Positions 34,376 to 42,199 of a stretch of DNA of 47,557 nt are shown here, piece after piece. Every line of letters starts with the position of its first letter. The stretch's first letter is position 1. The position numbers and the translations under genes are program-made. This DNA is from Thermoprotei archaeon (lineage in GTDB: Archaea > Thermoproteota > Thermoprotei > Thermoproteales > B15-G16). The notes beneath the pieces were generated by a model. That model had not been told where the DNA came from. It did not search any database and was given only the letters and a program-made list of their open reading frames with translations. The DNA lies in assembly GCA_003649205.1 (NCBI GenBank), contig QMRC01000009.1, positions 24,001-71,557 of the forward strand, in the 5' to 3' direction.

Positions 34376-34642
34376 ATGGCCTGGTGGTTCGGTTGGGGAG
34401 GATGGGGCTGGAGAAGAGGATGGGTTGGTCCATGGCCAGGTAGAGGACCATTCAGCTACTTACCACCATGGCTAAGACCAGGTTGGCTCTTCGGTAGAGG
34501 AGCTTGCTGGTGGCTCTTTGGCTTCCCATGGACATATTACATGTATTACACACCATACTACCTATACACTCCATGGATGATGTACTGGTGGTACCTACCA
34601 TACCTATACTACCCACCCATACCATACCCAAGATGGTGGTAA
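34376..34642 (+). CDS. Trp/Tyr/Pro-rich small protein (DUF5320-like position)
   Basis: The 88-residue protein has 17 Trp and 14 Tyr, about 35 per cent together, with Pro and Gly the next most common. The N-terminus GWGGWGWRRGWVGPWPGRGP and GRGACWW is reminiscent of the glycine/aromatic N-terminus of DUF5320 proteins, which in other prokaryotes sit beside NifX and MinD/ferredoxin genes. The second half YTPYYLYTPWMMYWWYLPY could be an aromatic membrane-interfacial segment. It starts ATG 34376 after GGAGGTGA. Function unknown; a metal-binding or membrane-associated scaffold is a guess. One Cys only, so a metal centre would need partners. Confidence 0.75.
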   Translation: MAWWFGWGGWGWRRGWVGPWPGRGPFSYLPPWLRPGWLFGRGACWWLFGFPWTYYMYYTPYYLYTPWMMYWWYLPYLYYPPIPYPRWW

Positions 34643-34655
34643 GGAGGTGAACCAC

Positions 34656-34850
34656 GTGTACTACCCATACCCATGGTATTCAGTACCCATACTCCCTCCA
34701 ATACCGCCAATACCAGACTACTTCCTACTATACACACCATACTACCTACTCACAATAACACTATACTGGTGGCTATACATTGAAACCTACAGAATATTCC
34801 TCGACCTAGTAAGGAAGACCTTTGAGGCATTACCCAGGCCAAGTGCTTAA
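34656..34850 (+). CDS. Tyr/Pro-rich small membrane protein
   Basis: The 64-residue protein from GTG 34656 (the frame also has GTG 34647, within the ribosome-binding site GGAGGTGA, so the later start is preferred). It begins YYPYPWYSVPILPPIPPIPDYF and then has LLYTPYYLLTITLYWWLYIET, a hydrophobic segment long enough to cross the membrane, and a short amphipathic helix FLDLVRKTFEALPRP. It follows the first aromatic gene by 13 bases and shares its Tyr-Pro style. Probably a partner of that protein. Confidence 0.7.
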   Translation: MYYPYPWYSVPILPPIPPIPDYFLLYTPYYLLTITLYWWLYIETYRIFLDLVRKTFEALPRPSA

Positions 34851-34919
34851 AATCCTCTAAACTCTTAGACTTCTCTGATCTTCCTTACTAGATTTTTCAA
34901 GCAGTCAAAAAGTTTTAGA

Positions 34920-34934
34920 CTGAGTACAACTCAG
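34920..34934. promoter_or_regulatory. Inverted repeat CTGAGT-ACA-ACTCAG before the third aromatic gene
   Basis: Perfect 6-bp arms with a 3-bp spacer, about 25 bases before the ATG at 34960. It differs from the TGTG...CACA operator, so the third gene may have separate control. An RNA hairpin near the ribosome-binding site is the alternative. Confidence 0.4.
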
Positions 34935-34959
34935 AAATTACTGTAGCTAGGTGGTAGTC

Positions 34960-35316
34960 ATGGGATATTGGTGGCGTAGATGGTTTAGATGGATGTTTTA
35001 CATGCCTCCACCCCCACCGCCTCCACCATCAACACAGCAGCAAACTACTCAACAACCACAGCAGTACCAGGCAGTACAGCCATCAATCCCCTATCCACCA
35101 TACTACCCATACTACACCCCAATGTACTTCCCTCCAATACCTCCACCACCAATGAGACCAGAAGAGGAGCTTCGAATGCTTGAAGAGTACAAGAGAGCAC
35201 TTGAGGAGGATATTCGTGAGCTACAGGATGAATTGAAGAGTGTTGAGGAGAGAATTAGAGAGCTTAGGGAGTTAATCGAGAAGAGAGGAGGTTTCTCTCA
35301 GGTAAAGGTTACCTAA
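34960..35316 (+). CDS. Aromatic/poly-Pro protein with C-terminal coiled coil (DUF5320-like)
   Basis: The 118-residue protein starts MGYWWRRWFRWMFYM, then eight consecutive prolines, a Gln/Thr linker, a Tyr-Pro stretch (IPYPPYYPYYTPMYFPPIPPPP), and from about residue 72 a heptad coiled coil EEELRMLEEYKRALEEDIREL...EERIRELRELIEKR. An aromatic head plus C-terminal coiled coil is the general layout of DUF5320 proteins. ATG 34960 is preceded by AGGTGG; GTG 34951 is also in frame but too close to it. Likely an assembly scaffold for the NifX/MinD system (inference). Confidence 0.75.
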   Translation: MGYWWRRWFRWMFYMPPPPPPPPSTQQQTTQQPQQYQAVQPSIPYPPYYPYYTPMYFPPIPPPPMRPEEELRMLEEYKRALEEDIRELQDELKSVEERIRELRELIEKRGGFSQVKVT

Positions 35317-35409
35317 AGGTAAGCATTATCGATTTATGAGATAGATCACATCTCTTGTAAACTCCTAATTCCTCTACTTTTCTTCCTCATTCTTCACTTA
35401 ACTTACTGA

Positions 35410-36090
35410 TTGAGTACGTATTCTTTTAGCTCTCCTCGGATTAATGTTACTTTGATGAGGTCATACATACAGGACTTGGTTGAGTGCTTTAAGAGTGTAT
35501 GCGAATCACTACGTAGGTATCACAGTATCATGTCTTTATTGAGTAAGGTATTGAGACATCTACCTGATGAATATGGTATGTGGGAGAGACCAGTTGCCAC
35601 ATCGCTAGCTCTAGGTCTAGCGCTAATTGACTCTGGATGTGTAGTTCTTGGGTGTTACCTACTTAGGTATTGTCTAGAAGCTGTAATTCAACTTCATTAC
35701 TTCACGTGGTTAGCCTCTAGAAGAGGTATCCCTATTCGAGAGCTTTTAGCTAAGTACTCGAGATTTGGTAGAGCTTTCTGGTTGAAGATGATTAGAGATG
35801 TACCTGGTCTTCCTGGAGTGTACAGGAAGCAATTAGCTAGAGTGTACATTGAGTTAGCTCACTACACACATCCATCTACCGAGTCCCTAGCTCTTCTCTC
35901 ACGTACAGGACCTGTACCTGCTAGGATCAGTGATGTAGCTCGTGATGTGGTCGACTTCGTTATGTACTTCCTCCTTCATCACGTTGATGAGGGTTCACTA
36001 CGTGATTTAGATCCTGAGGAGTTCTCTTCTCTTGGATTGACTAGAGCGGCGAAGTACGTTGCTAAGCGCTTGAGGAAGACTTCTCACTAG
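35410..36090 (+). CDS. Helical protein, possibly HEPN/DUF5677-like
   Basis: The 226-residue frame opens with TTG 35410; ATG 35455 is a plausible alternative. The core VVLGCYLLRYCLEAVIQLHYFTWL followed by YRKQLARVYIELAHYTHPSTESL resembles the helical DUF5677/HEPN-like domains with a conserved Y-x-x-L-x-x-x-x-H-P-S. No R-x4-6-H RNase motif is certain. The C-terminus is basic. It overlaps the convergent next gene by 29 bases. Function unknown. Confidence 0.5.
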   Translation: MSTYSFSSPRINVTLMRSYIQDLVECFKSVCESLRRYHSIMSLLSKVLRHLPDEYGMWERPVATSLALGLALIDSGCVVLGCYLLRYCLEAVIQLHYFTWLASRRGIPIRELLAKYSRFGRAFWLKMIRDVPGLPGVYRKQLARVYIELAHYTHPSTESLALLSRTGPVPARISDVARDVVDFVMYFLLHHVDEGSLRDLDPEEFSSLGLTRAAKYVAKRLRKTSH

Positions 36091-36454
36091 TTTCCTGTGC
36101 TCCAAGTGCTCCTAATGCTGCGGATATCTTTAGTAGTATCTCTGCTGCTGTTCTTATGGCAGGGTAGGCTGAAGCTACTGCTTTCTTCACTGTTTCAAAG
36201 ATCTCGAGATCGCTGAAGGTACCTGTACCTAGGTCTAGTCTAATATCCTGCTTCACAGATACCTTATGTGGCCCTATTGAAGCTTCAAATGCTACGTTGG
36301 CTATTGCTACGTACCTTATACCTCTATCAGTTACCTCAGCTTCAACTCTAACAGACTGTACCCTTATGTTCACTGGTATTTCCTTACCTTCAACAACTAT
36401 TACAGGTGGGTACTTCTCAACTAATCGAACAGCCATTCCCTTCTCCCTAATCAA
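36062..36454 (-). CDS. Conserved-looking beta-strand protein, unknown
   Basis: The 130-residue protein is mostly beta strands in its first 85 residues (VRLVEKYPPVIVVEGKEIPVNIRVQSVRVEAEVTDRGIRYVAIANVAFEASIGPHKVSVKQDIRLDLG), then a helix FETVKKAVASAYPAIRTAAEILLKISAALGALG and a Ser/Glu-rich tail. No motif recognised. Start may be ATG 36454 or ATG 36436. Convergent overlap with the upstream gene. Confidence 0.5.
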   Translation of the reverse strand: MIREKGMAVRLVEKYPPVIVVEGKEIPVNIRVQSVRVEAEVTDRGIRYVAIANVAFEASIGPHKVSVKQDIRLDLGTGTFSDLEIFETVKKAVASAYPAIRTAAEILLKISAALGALGAQETSEKSSSSA

Positions 36455-36585
36455 ACTCAGTGCTGAGGTTAAAAAAGCTAATACTTGGGTTAGTAATTTG
36501 CTGCTATTACCTAGGTACTTACGGAAGTATGTTAACTCGGTAGTGAAGGTCTACTTAATCCTACTTATCGCTGATTACATTAGCG

Positions 36586-37398
36586 ATGTACCTCGATAGG
36601 GATAGGATTGGTACACTGTACTCGATTAAGCAATTCATTCCCTTAACTCCAAGTTCAGAGATGTTGTGTAAGTGTTTTGTTGATAGGGTTAACGAGGTTA
36701 AGCTGCTGAGTGATGTCGGTAACAAGAGGGTACTATTGATAGGGGCTTCTGGCTCAGGTAGGAGGTCACTAATTAGCTACTGTGCAGCCAAGGGTATTCG
36801 TGTTGAAGCTATCATTACCACACCGGTGGACTATTTGATGGAAAGGGTAATGCGTGATGTTGGATATGTCATTGTGGTTAAACCAATGAGTAGTGAGCAG
36901 ATTTGTGAACTACTTCGTGTATGGATTAAGGTCCTTAAACTTCCTGAAGTAAGTTCTCAAGTACTTGAGATGATTGGTACCTACTCACTTGGTATCCCCC
37001 TCTTAGCGATACTAGCTGTCAACTACGTACTGAGTAATTTCAGGTACTGCTTCGGTGCTCGTGATCAATGTAGGTACGTTGCTGAGTTCTTCACTCAAAT
37101 AGGTATTACCAATGTGCTGATTCGATTTCTAGCTGAGTACGGTGACTCGGTAGTGAGTATTCTCAAGGCTTTGACTAGAGGTCCTCAGTCAATATCTAGT
37201 ATTACTGAGCTTAGTGCTCTTTCACCACATGTGTGTAGGAGGTTACTTCGTAATCTATGGTGTTTGAATTTAGTTAGGAGAGTGGGGGTTAGGTATGAGT
37301 TAACACCAAAGGGGGTTTTCATACTTGATGTTCTCCTGAGCAGTACCTACGGTGAGTACTTGCTTGGTTCACTGGAGAAGTTCTACGTAGATGTCTGA
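36586..37398 (+). CDS. Degenerate P-loop ATPase with C-terminal winged helix
   Basis: The 270-residue protein has RVLLIGASGSGRRSLISYC, a Walker A-like loop in which the invariant Lys is Arg. The segment that should carry Walker B is short and has no clear hhhhDE. Residues ~200-265 form a winged helix: ILKALTRGPQSISSITELSALSPHVCRRLLRNLWCLNLVRRVGVRYELTPKG. It looks like a reduced archaeal AAA/STAND ATPase that has lost ATP hydrolysis and kept DNA binding. It overlaps the end of valS by 30 bases on the opposite strand. Confidence 0.6.
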   Translation: MYLDRDRIGTLYSIKQFIPLTPSSEMLCKCFVDRVNEVKLLSDVGNKRVLLIGASGSGRRSLISYCAAKGIRVEAIITTPVDYLMERVMRDVGYVIVVKPMSSEQICELLRVWIKVLKLPEVSSQVLEMIGTYSLGIPLLAILAVNYVLSNFRYCFGARDQCRYVAEFFTQIGITNVLIRFLAEYGDSVVSILKALTRGPQSISSITELSALSPHVCRRLLRNLWCLNLVRRVGVRYELTPKGVFILDVLLSSTYGEYLLGSLEKFYVDV

Positions 37399-39810
37399 AC
37401 CTAGATCCTTTACCTTGGTCTTGTCTTGTGGTTCACCAATGACTACTTCCTGTATCTGGTGCATTGCCTTTAGGTCATCTGCTATTGGCTCTAGATCTCT
37501 CGGTATATAGACTCTTGCTCTTAGTGGTTGATTTAGCGCTATCTTCATGCTCTTCTTCAATGTCCAGATCTTGCTGTTGAACTCCATGAACTTACTGAGT
37601 AGTTCTCTATATGGTGTATCCCATTCAGGGTTCGGCTCTGGGAACTTCTCGAAGTGTATGCTCTTTTTACCGTATAGCTTCCTCCATATGTAATCTGTTA
37701 TGAATGGGCATACTGGTGCTAGTAGCTTTAGTACGGTCTTTAGTACTGTGTGTAGTGTGTACCATGCTCCTCTCTGTTCTTCTTCACTGAACCTCCTATC
37801 TCTGTTGTATGCTCTAGCCTTAACTGCTTCTAAGTAGTGATCCGCGAAGATATCCCACGTGAATCTGTAGACTTCGTTTATTGGATCATAGAAGTCTAGT
37901 TCATTCATTGAACTAATGCATCTGCGTATTACGTCGTTTAGGACACTCAACACCATGTAGTCTATAGGTCTGAGCTTGTATTCGTTTGCTGGTTCAGGGA
38001 ATGACGAGATGAATCTAGCTATGTTCCACAGTTTTGTTAGGAAGAGACTACCTGTCTTGAGTAGTTGCTCGCTGAATCTGTAGTCACTGCCTAGCTTTGC
38101 TGCAGCTGCTGCCCAGAACCTAAACACATCAGCACCGTACTTCTCTAGATAGGGTTCAGGGTAGATTACGTTGCCCTTGCTCTTGTGCATTGCTTCACCT
38201 CTCTCATCTAGTCCCATACCGGAGATCCTAACGTGTGTAAAGGCTGGTATGCCAAGTAGCTGATAAACTCTAAGTGTTGTGAAGTAGAGCCATGTCCTAA
38301 CTATGTCATAGCCCTGTGGTCTAATCCTAATTGATCTAAGTGCTCTCTCAAAGAACTCCCTATTTCGTAGGTATCCACAGACGTAGAGTACAGATATTGA
38401 GGAGTCGAACCAAGTATCAAAGACCCTGGTCTCACCTACGAACTCAGTACAGCCACACTTCACACATCTCTCAAAAGGTGCCTTCTCTCTCCAAGGTTGG
38501 TAGTACCTGCCGGGTTCAGGTAGGTGAGGTGTACCACATCTCTTACAGTACCAGATAGGTACTTCCGTACCGTAGAACCTTGTTCTCGTTATTGGCCAAT
38601 CCATGGTTATGGAGTCAATCCACTGAAGTAGTAGCTGTCTATGTTGTTCAGGGCAGAACTTCATCTCGTAAGCTAACTTCTTCAGTGCTTCCTTGAACTC
38701 AAGTTGCTTAACGAAGAACTCCCTCGTGATTATGAACTCTATAGGTGTCTTGCATCTCCAGCAGACAGGAACTGTATGCTTTAGTCTCTCCTTCTTAACA
38801 AGCAAACCACTCTTCTCGAGATCCTCAATGATCTTAGCTCTAGCTTCTTCAACCCTGAGACCCCTATAGGGACCAGCAACTTCATTCATTCTACCATCAG
38901 AGTTAATAGCTATCTTCGGCTTTAGCCCAAACTCCTTAAACAACTGCACGTCAGTCCAATCACCGAAGCTACACACCATCACTAAACCAGTACCGAACTC
39001 AGGTCTAGCTGATGGATGCTTCTTAATAGGTACCTTCTGACCGAATATAGGTACGATAGCGTGCTTACCCTCTAGGTGCTGATACCTAGTGTCCTCCGGG
39101 TTGAATATTACGAGAGCACAGGTACACAGTAGCTCAGGTCTCGTAGTAGCTATGACAATATCTTCACCAGTTTCCTCAACCTTGAACTTAATGTAGCAGA
39201 GCCACGTATCTCTCTCCTCATACTCAATCTCAGCTTCGGAAATACTTGTTTGACACCTTGGACACCAACTAACAGGTCTCTCAGCTTCGTAGATAAGCCC
39301 TCTCTTCCACAACTCGATGAAGGTAGCTTGTGTAATAGCTCTATACTCAGGACTATCGGTACCGGATCTCCAATAGGTGAAGACACATCCAGCTCTCTTC
39401 CACTGCCTAACTATCTGCTCCTCCATCTCATCGAGGAACTTCCTACACAGCTCCAGAAACCGCTCCCTAGGGACTTGCCTAGGGTTAATACCGTACTTCT
39501 TCTCAACAGCAACCTCAACAGGTAGACCATTCCTATCAGCGTAGAACGGTACTAGAACACTGTAACCACGCATCCTGAAGTACCTAGCAACCATATCTAT
39601 CTGACAGTAATGAGCTAAACCACCAACATGCCAAGGACCACTGGGGTAGGGTGGAGGGGTATCGATGACGATTAGTGGTTTCGATGGATCATCTCTAAAC
39701 TCATAATGTCCTTCCTGCTCCCAAAGCTTAAGAAGCTCTAGCTCCTTATCAATAGACCATCTCTTCTCCTCAAGCTTAGGCTTGAACACTAGCTCACCAA
39801 TAAGCTTCAC
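37369..39810 (-). CDS. valS: Valyl-tRNA synthetase
   Basis: The 813-residue class I synthetase has PPPYPSGPWHVGG (HIGH-like, 52-64), a Rossmann core, an editing domain with IATTRPELL (about 220) and TRVFDTWFDSSIS (461-473, typical of ValRS), and MHKSKGNVI (541-549) as the KMSKS loop. Several CxxC zinc knuckles (WCPRC 182-186, VCWRC 349-353, YCKRC 421-425, CVKCGC) are typical of archaeal forms. The C-terminal anticodon-binding helices are present, so length is normal. Start is GTG 39810. Confidence 0.92.
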   Translation of the reverse strand: MKLIGELVFKPKLEEKRWSIDKELELLKLWEQEGHYEFRDDPSKPLIVIDTPPPYPSGPWHVGGLAHYCQIDMVARYFRMRGYSVLVPFYADRNGLPVEVAVEKKYGINPRQVPRERFLELCRKFLDEMEEQIVRQWKRAGCVFTYWRSGTDSPEYRAITQATFIELWKRGLIYEAERPVSWCPRCQTSISEAEIEYEERDTWLCYIKFKVEETGEDIVIATTRPELLCTCALVIFNPEDTRYQHLEGKHAIVPIFGQKVPIKKHPSARPEFGTGLVMVCSFGDWTDVQLFKEFGLKPKIAINSDGRMNEVAGPYRGLRVEEARAKIIEDLEKSGLLVKKERLKHTVPVCWRCKTPIEFIITREFFVKQLEFKEALKKLAYEMKFCPEQHRQLLLQWIDSITMDWPITRTRFYGTEVPIWYCKRCGTPHLPEPGRYYQPWREKAPFERCVKCGCTEFVGETRVFDTWFDSSISVLYVCGYLRNREFFERALRSIRIRPQGYDIVRTWLYFTTLRVYQLLGIPAFTHVRISGMGLDERGEAMHKSKGNVIYPEPYLEKYGADVFRFWAAAAAKLGSDYRFSEQLLKTGSLFLTKLWNIARFISSFPEPANEYKLRPIDYMVLSVLNDVIRRCISSMNELDFYDPINEVYRFTWDIFADHYLEAVKARAYNRDRRFSEEEQRGAWYTLHTVLKTVLKLLAPVCPFITDYIWRKLYGKKSIHFEKFPEPNPEWDTPYRELLSKFMEFNSKIWTLKKSMKIALNQPLRARVYIPRDLEPIADDLKAMHQIQEVVIGEPQDKTKVKDLGSDIYVELLQ

Positions 39811-40164
39811 CTCAATTCAAAGGCCTGTACCTAGGATCCCTCAACTACCTATAAATCACTTTCCACATATAGCCTCCAAGGAAGGTACCTCCCATCACTG
39901 CAAAATAAGCAATGTAACTACACATGTAGCTTAGCCTCATATATCAACTACCTCACCTAAACCTCAAGCCAGTACAACCCCATCGTAAATCACAGATGAC
40001 CTTCATCAGTAACTCGCACCCTCATCACTTTTCAGGTAGCCGTATCCCTCATCACTTGCTAACCTGTGCGTTGTTGAGTGAGTATAAAAAGTCTTGACGT
40101 GTTTTGAGGTGCTGGTGATGAGTACCTCGATCACTGACTACCTGATGAGGCGCTTTAGGGCTGA
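39811..40164. other. Intergenic region between the SPFH gene and valS
   Basis: About 350 bases with no convincing frame. It contains a strong box C/D sRNA on the minus strand (40003-40058). CTATAAATC near 39847 could be a TATA box on the + strand or chance, since no gene follows it. Confidence 0.5.
40003..40058 (-). ncRNA. Box C/D sRNA, dual guide
   Basis: Reading the minus strand: C box GTGATGA (40055-40049), 13-nt guide GGGATACGGCTAC, D' CTGA (40035-40032), C' GTGATGA (40028-40022), 12-nt guide GGGTGCGAGTTA, D CTGA (40009-40006). All four boxes are perfect and the D'-C' spacer is 3 nt. Targets not assigned. It lies upstream of valS on the same strand. Confidence 0.88.
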
Positions 40165-41154
40165 TTACGTTTTACTTGGTGTTGTCTGCTGTGTTGTCTG
40201 TGGTATAGGTAGTATTAGTGGTAGTGTTGGTGTTGTTGCTCCCGTTGGAGATGCTACCAGTATTAGATTTGCTCTTCCTGACATGAGTGCGTCCTCGAGT
40301 GCTCTTATGTAGAGGTATGTCAGTAGTGCTCTCGTATCGTTACCTAGTGTTCTTAACAGCATCTCAATTGCTTTAACCTCAGCTGAGGTCCTTAGTAGGT
40401 ATGCTTCCGCTTCTCCCTTTGCTGCCAATATCTTCTGCATTGCTGTTGCATTAGCTAGAGTCAACGTCCTTTCCCTCTCGTACTTCGCTGCTTCAGCTCT
40501 CTGTTGTGCTGCTAACTTCTCCTCAATTGCTTCTCTAACCTTTGTTGGTGGTATTATGTTTCTAACAGCTATATCGTGAATTATCAAGCTGAGGCTAATG
40601 GTCTTATCCTTCTTAAATGCTTCCTCTAGTGCTCTCCTAATCTTTTCGCTCAACTCAAATCTCTTCTCTATTACTTCAACTAAGGTGTATTGACTTATGA
40701 CATCTCTAACTATTGCTCTAGTCTTGGGTATTAGTACCGGCTCTATGACTCCCTGTGGATAGTATCTAGCTACGTAGATCAATGCTTCTGGATCCGGTCT
40801 CAACTGTGCCCTGATAGTGACATCTACCAGCACCTCCGCTCCATCCTTGGTTAATGCCGGTATGCTCGTTCCCTTTGACTGTATGAAGTCTATTGCTGTT
40901 ACTGCTACGGAGAATGTTCTAACGTCTTCCCAAGGCATCTTGATAGTCCAACCAGGTCCTATCAGTATCCTCACGTTTCCTGTAAATGGATCAATTATTA
41001 CCTTAGCTTCTCCTAGTGATGCTGTTATTACGTTCATTGCTACTAGTGCAGCTACTACAATGAATATCACGAGGAATGTGATTGCTAGTGCAAGTTTCTT
41101 GCTTATTGCGACTCTTACTTCAGGTATTTCGTATCTCCTCCGTTCTCTATACAT
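40165..41154 (-). CDS. SPFH/prohibitin-family membrane protein
   Basis: The start ATG 41154 has AAGGTGGGTG eight bases upstream; GTG 41163 is in frame but overlaps that site. A transmembrane helix near residue 25-50 (LALAITFLVIFIVVAALVAMNVI) is followed by the SPFH domain (DPFTGNVRILIGPGWTIKMPWEDVRTFSV...ALTKDGAEVLVDVTIRAQL) and a long helix ending LAAQQRAEAAKYERERTLTLANATAMQKILAAKGEAEAYLLRTSAEVKAIEML, the flotillin/prohibitin coiled coil. The C-terminal ~45 residues are hydrophobic and Thr/Pro-rich. Such proteins form ring scaffolds in membranes. It follows the small membrane protein gene by 18 bases. Confidence 0.88.
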   Translation of the reverse strand: MYRERRRYEIPEVRVAISKKLALAITFLVIFIVVAALVAMNVITASLGEAKVIIDPFTGNVRILIGPGWTIKMPWEDVRTFSVAVTAIDFIQSKGTSIPALTKDGAEVLVDVTIRAQLRPDPEALIYVARYYPQGVIEPVLIPKTRAIVRDVISQYTLVEVIEKRFELSEKIRRALEEAFKKDKTISLSLIIHDIAVRNIIPPTKVREAIEEKLAAQQRAEAAKYERERTLTLANATAMQKILAAKGEAEAYLLRTSAEVKAIEMLLRTLGNDTRALLTYLYIRALEDALMSGRANLILVASPTGATTPTLPLILPIPQTTQQTTPSKT

Positions 41155-41172
41155 GTTACTCACCCACCTTAG

Positions 41173-41508
41173 CTACTCGACCTTAACCTCAACAAATCCC
41201 TCCTTTTTATCCTGTCCCTTATGTTCCACCTTCATTGTAGTGCGCTCTCTATACCTAGCTAGCAACTGAAGTAGGTTTGTTAGGAAGTAGACGGTTGCTC
41301 CCAACGCTACTAATGTCATTGGTACGAATACTGTGTAGAGAAGTATTGGACTTGCTCCTCTCCTGACTATGAGGAACGTTGTTGTACAGAGCATAGCGAG
41401 GATGATTACTGATATCAGGAACTTCCTTCCATAATCCGTGATTAGTCTACGTAGTTCAGTGCTGGAAGCGTTCTTCATCGACTCTGCAAGGGGATTACTC
41501 ATCACCAT
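41173..41508 (-). CDS. Small two-helix membrane protein upstream of the SPFH gene
   Basis: The 111-residue protein has a charged N-terminus, two hydrophobic segments (FLISVIILAMLCTTTFLIV and ILLYTVFVPMTLVALGATVYFLTNLLQLL), and a basic/acidic tail KVEHKGQDKKEGFVEVKVE. It probably interacts with the SPFH protein in the membrane, given the operon. No named family recognised. Start ATG 41508, ATG 41502 is also possible. Confidence 0.6.
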   Translation of the reverse strand: MVMSNPLAESMKNASSTELRRLITDYGRKFLISVIILAMLCTTTFLIVRRGASPILLYTVFVPMTLVALGATVYFLTNLLQLLARYRERTTMKVEHKGQDKKEGFVEVKVE

Positions 41509-41578
41509 GGTGCAACTTCACAGTGATCCTATTATTGCTTTTTCTCAAATTCGCTCTAGGTACCTACTGCTAGGTAGC

Positions 41579-42085
41579 TTATTGCTTGAGGGGCCAGTAA
41601 TGTCTCTCACCAACACATTCAAGAACGAGTAGGGTTTCCGTCTTAACTACTCCACCTAGTGATGGTAGGTACTCTATGAGGAACTTACTCAACTCCTCTA
41701 TACTCCTAGCCCAAACCTTCAACAATATGTCATATGGCCCAGTTATGACACTTGCCTCCTCAACCCATGGTAGGTCATCCCTCTCTTCTGAGTCCTTCAG
41801 TATCTTCTCAGCTAGAAGTACTTGACTTGACTTACCACCTACAGGACCTGTCCTAGCTACCGATATCAGTACGTACGCAACTACTCTATACCCCAATTTC
41901 CTTGGATCTACTTCAGCTCTATAACCACGTATGTACCCAAGCTTCTCTAGTCTCTCTATCCTACTAGCTATTGTCGTCCTAGGTTTACTCAGTATTTCAG
42001 ATAGCTTTGTTACAGGTACCCTACCATCTTTTTGCAAAATCTCGAGAATCTGTTTATCAATTTCATCCAGTGCAGATGCCCCCAT
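41579..42085 (-). CDS. Lrp/AsnC-family transcription regulator
   Basis: The 168-residue protein has the Lrp helix-turn-helix LDEIDKQILEILQKDGRVPVTKLSEILSKPRTTIASRIERLEKLGYIRGYRAEVDPRKLGYRVVAYVLI and a RAM ligand-binding domain (EEASVITGPYDILLKVWARSIEELSKFLIEYL). These bind amino acids and control metabolism genes. An insertion-like stretch with charged residues (SSQVLLAEKILKDSEERDDLPWV) sits between the domains. GGTGAT is spaced well before ATG 42085. A box C/D sRNA lies in the leader. Confidence 0.9.
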   Translation of the reverse strand: MGASALDEIDKQILEILQKDGRVPVTKLSEILSKPRTTIASRIERLEKLGYIRGYRAEVDPRKLGYRVVAYVLISVARTGPVGGKSSQVLLAEKILKDSEERDDLPWVEEASVITGPYDILLKVWARSIEELSKFLIEYLPSLGGVVKTETLLVLECVGERHYWPLKQ

Positions 42086-42104
42086 GTAATCACCCTTTAG
42101 ATAC

Positions 42105-42163
42105 GTATCAGGTGGAGGATACTCACATCACCAATGATCAAGAGAGGCCGAGTTCATCACTCG
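42105..42163 (-). ncRNA. Box C/D sRNA upstream of the Lrp gene
   Basis: Minus strand: C GTGATGA (42160-42154), 12-nt guide ACTCGGCCTCTC, D' TTGA (42141-42138; consensus CTGA), C' GTGATGT (42131-42125), 13-nt guide GAGTATCCTCCAC, D CTGA (42111-42108). Spacing is normal; D' and C' are each one base off consensus. It ends about 20 bases before the Lrp start and may be processed from the same transcript. Confidence 0.78.
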
Positions 42164-42199
42164 TGATTCTCTACTACAGTGAGAGGTACTAAACCTTAC

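Noticed and set aside
40094..40312. 72-residue + strand frame opposite the SPFH gene end
   Set aside because: It is mostly antisense to the Thr/Pro-rich C-terminus of the SPFH protein and has no family features.
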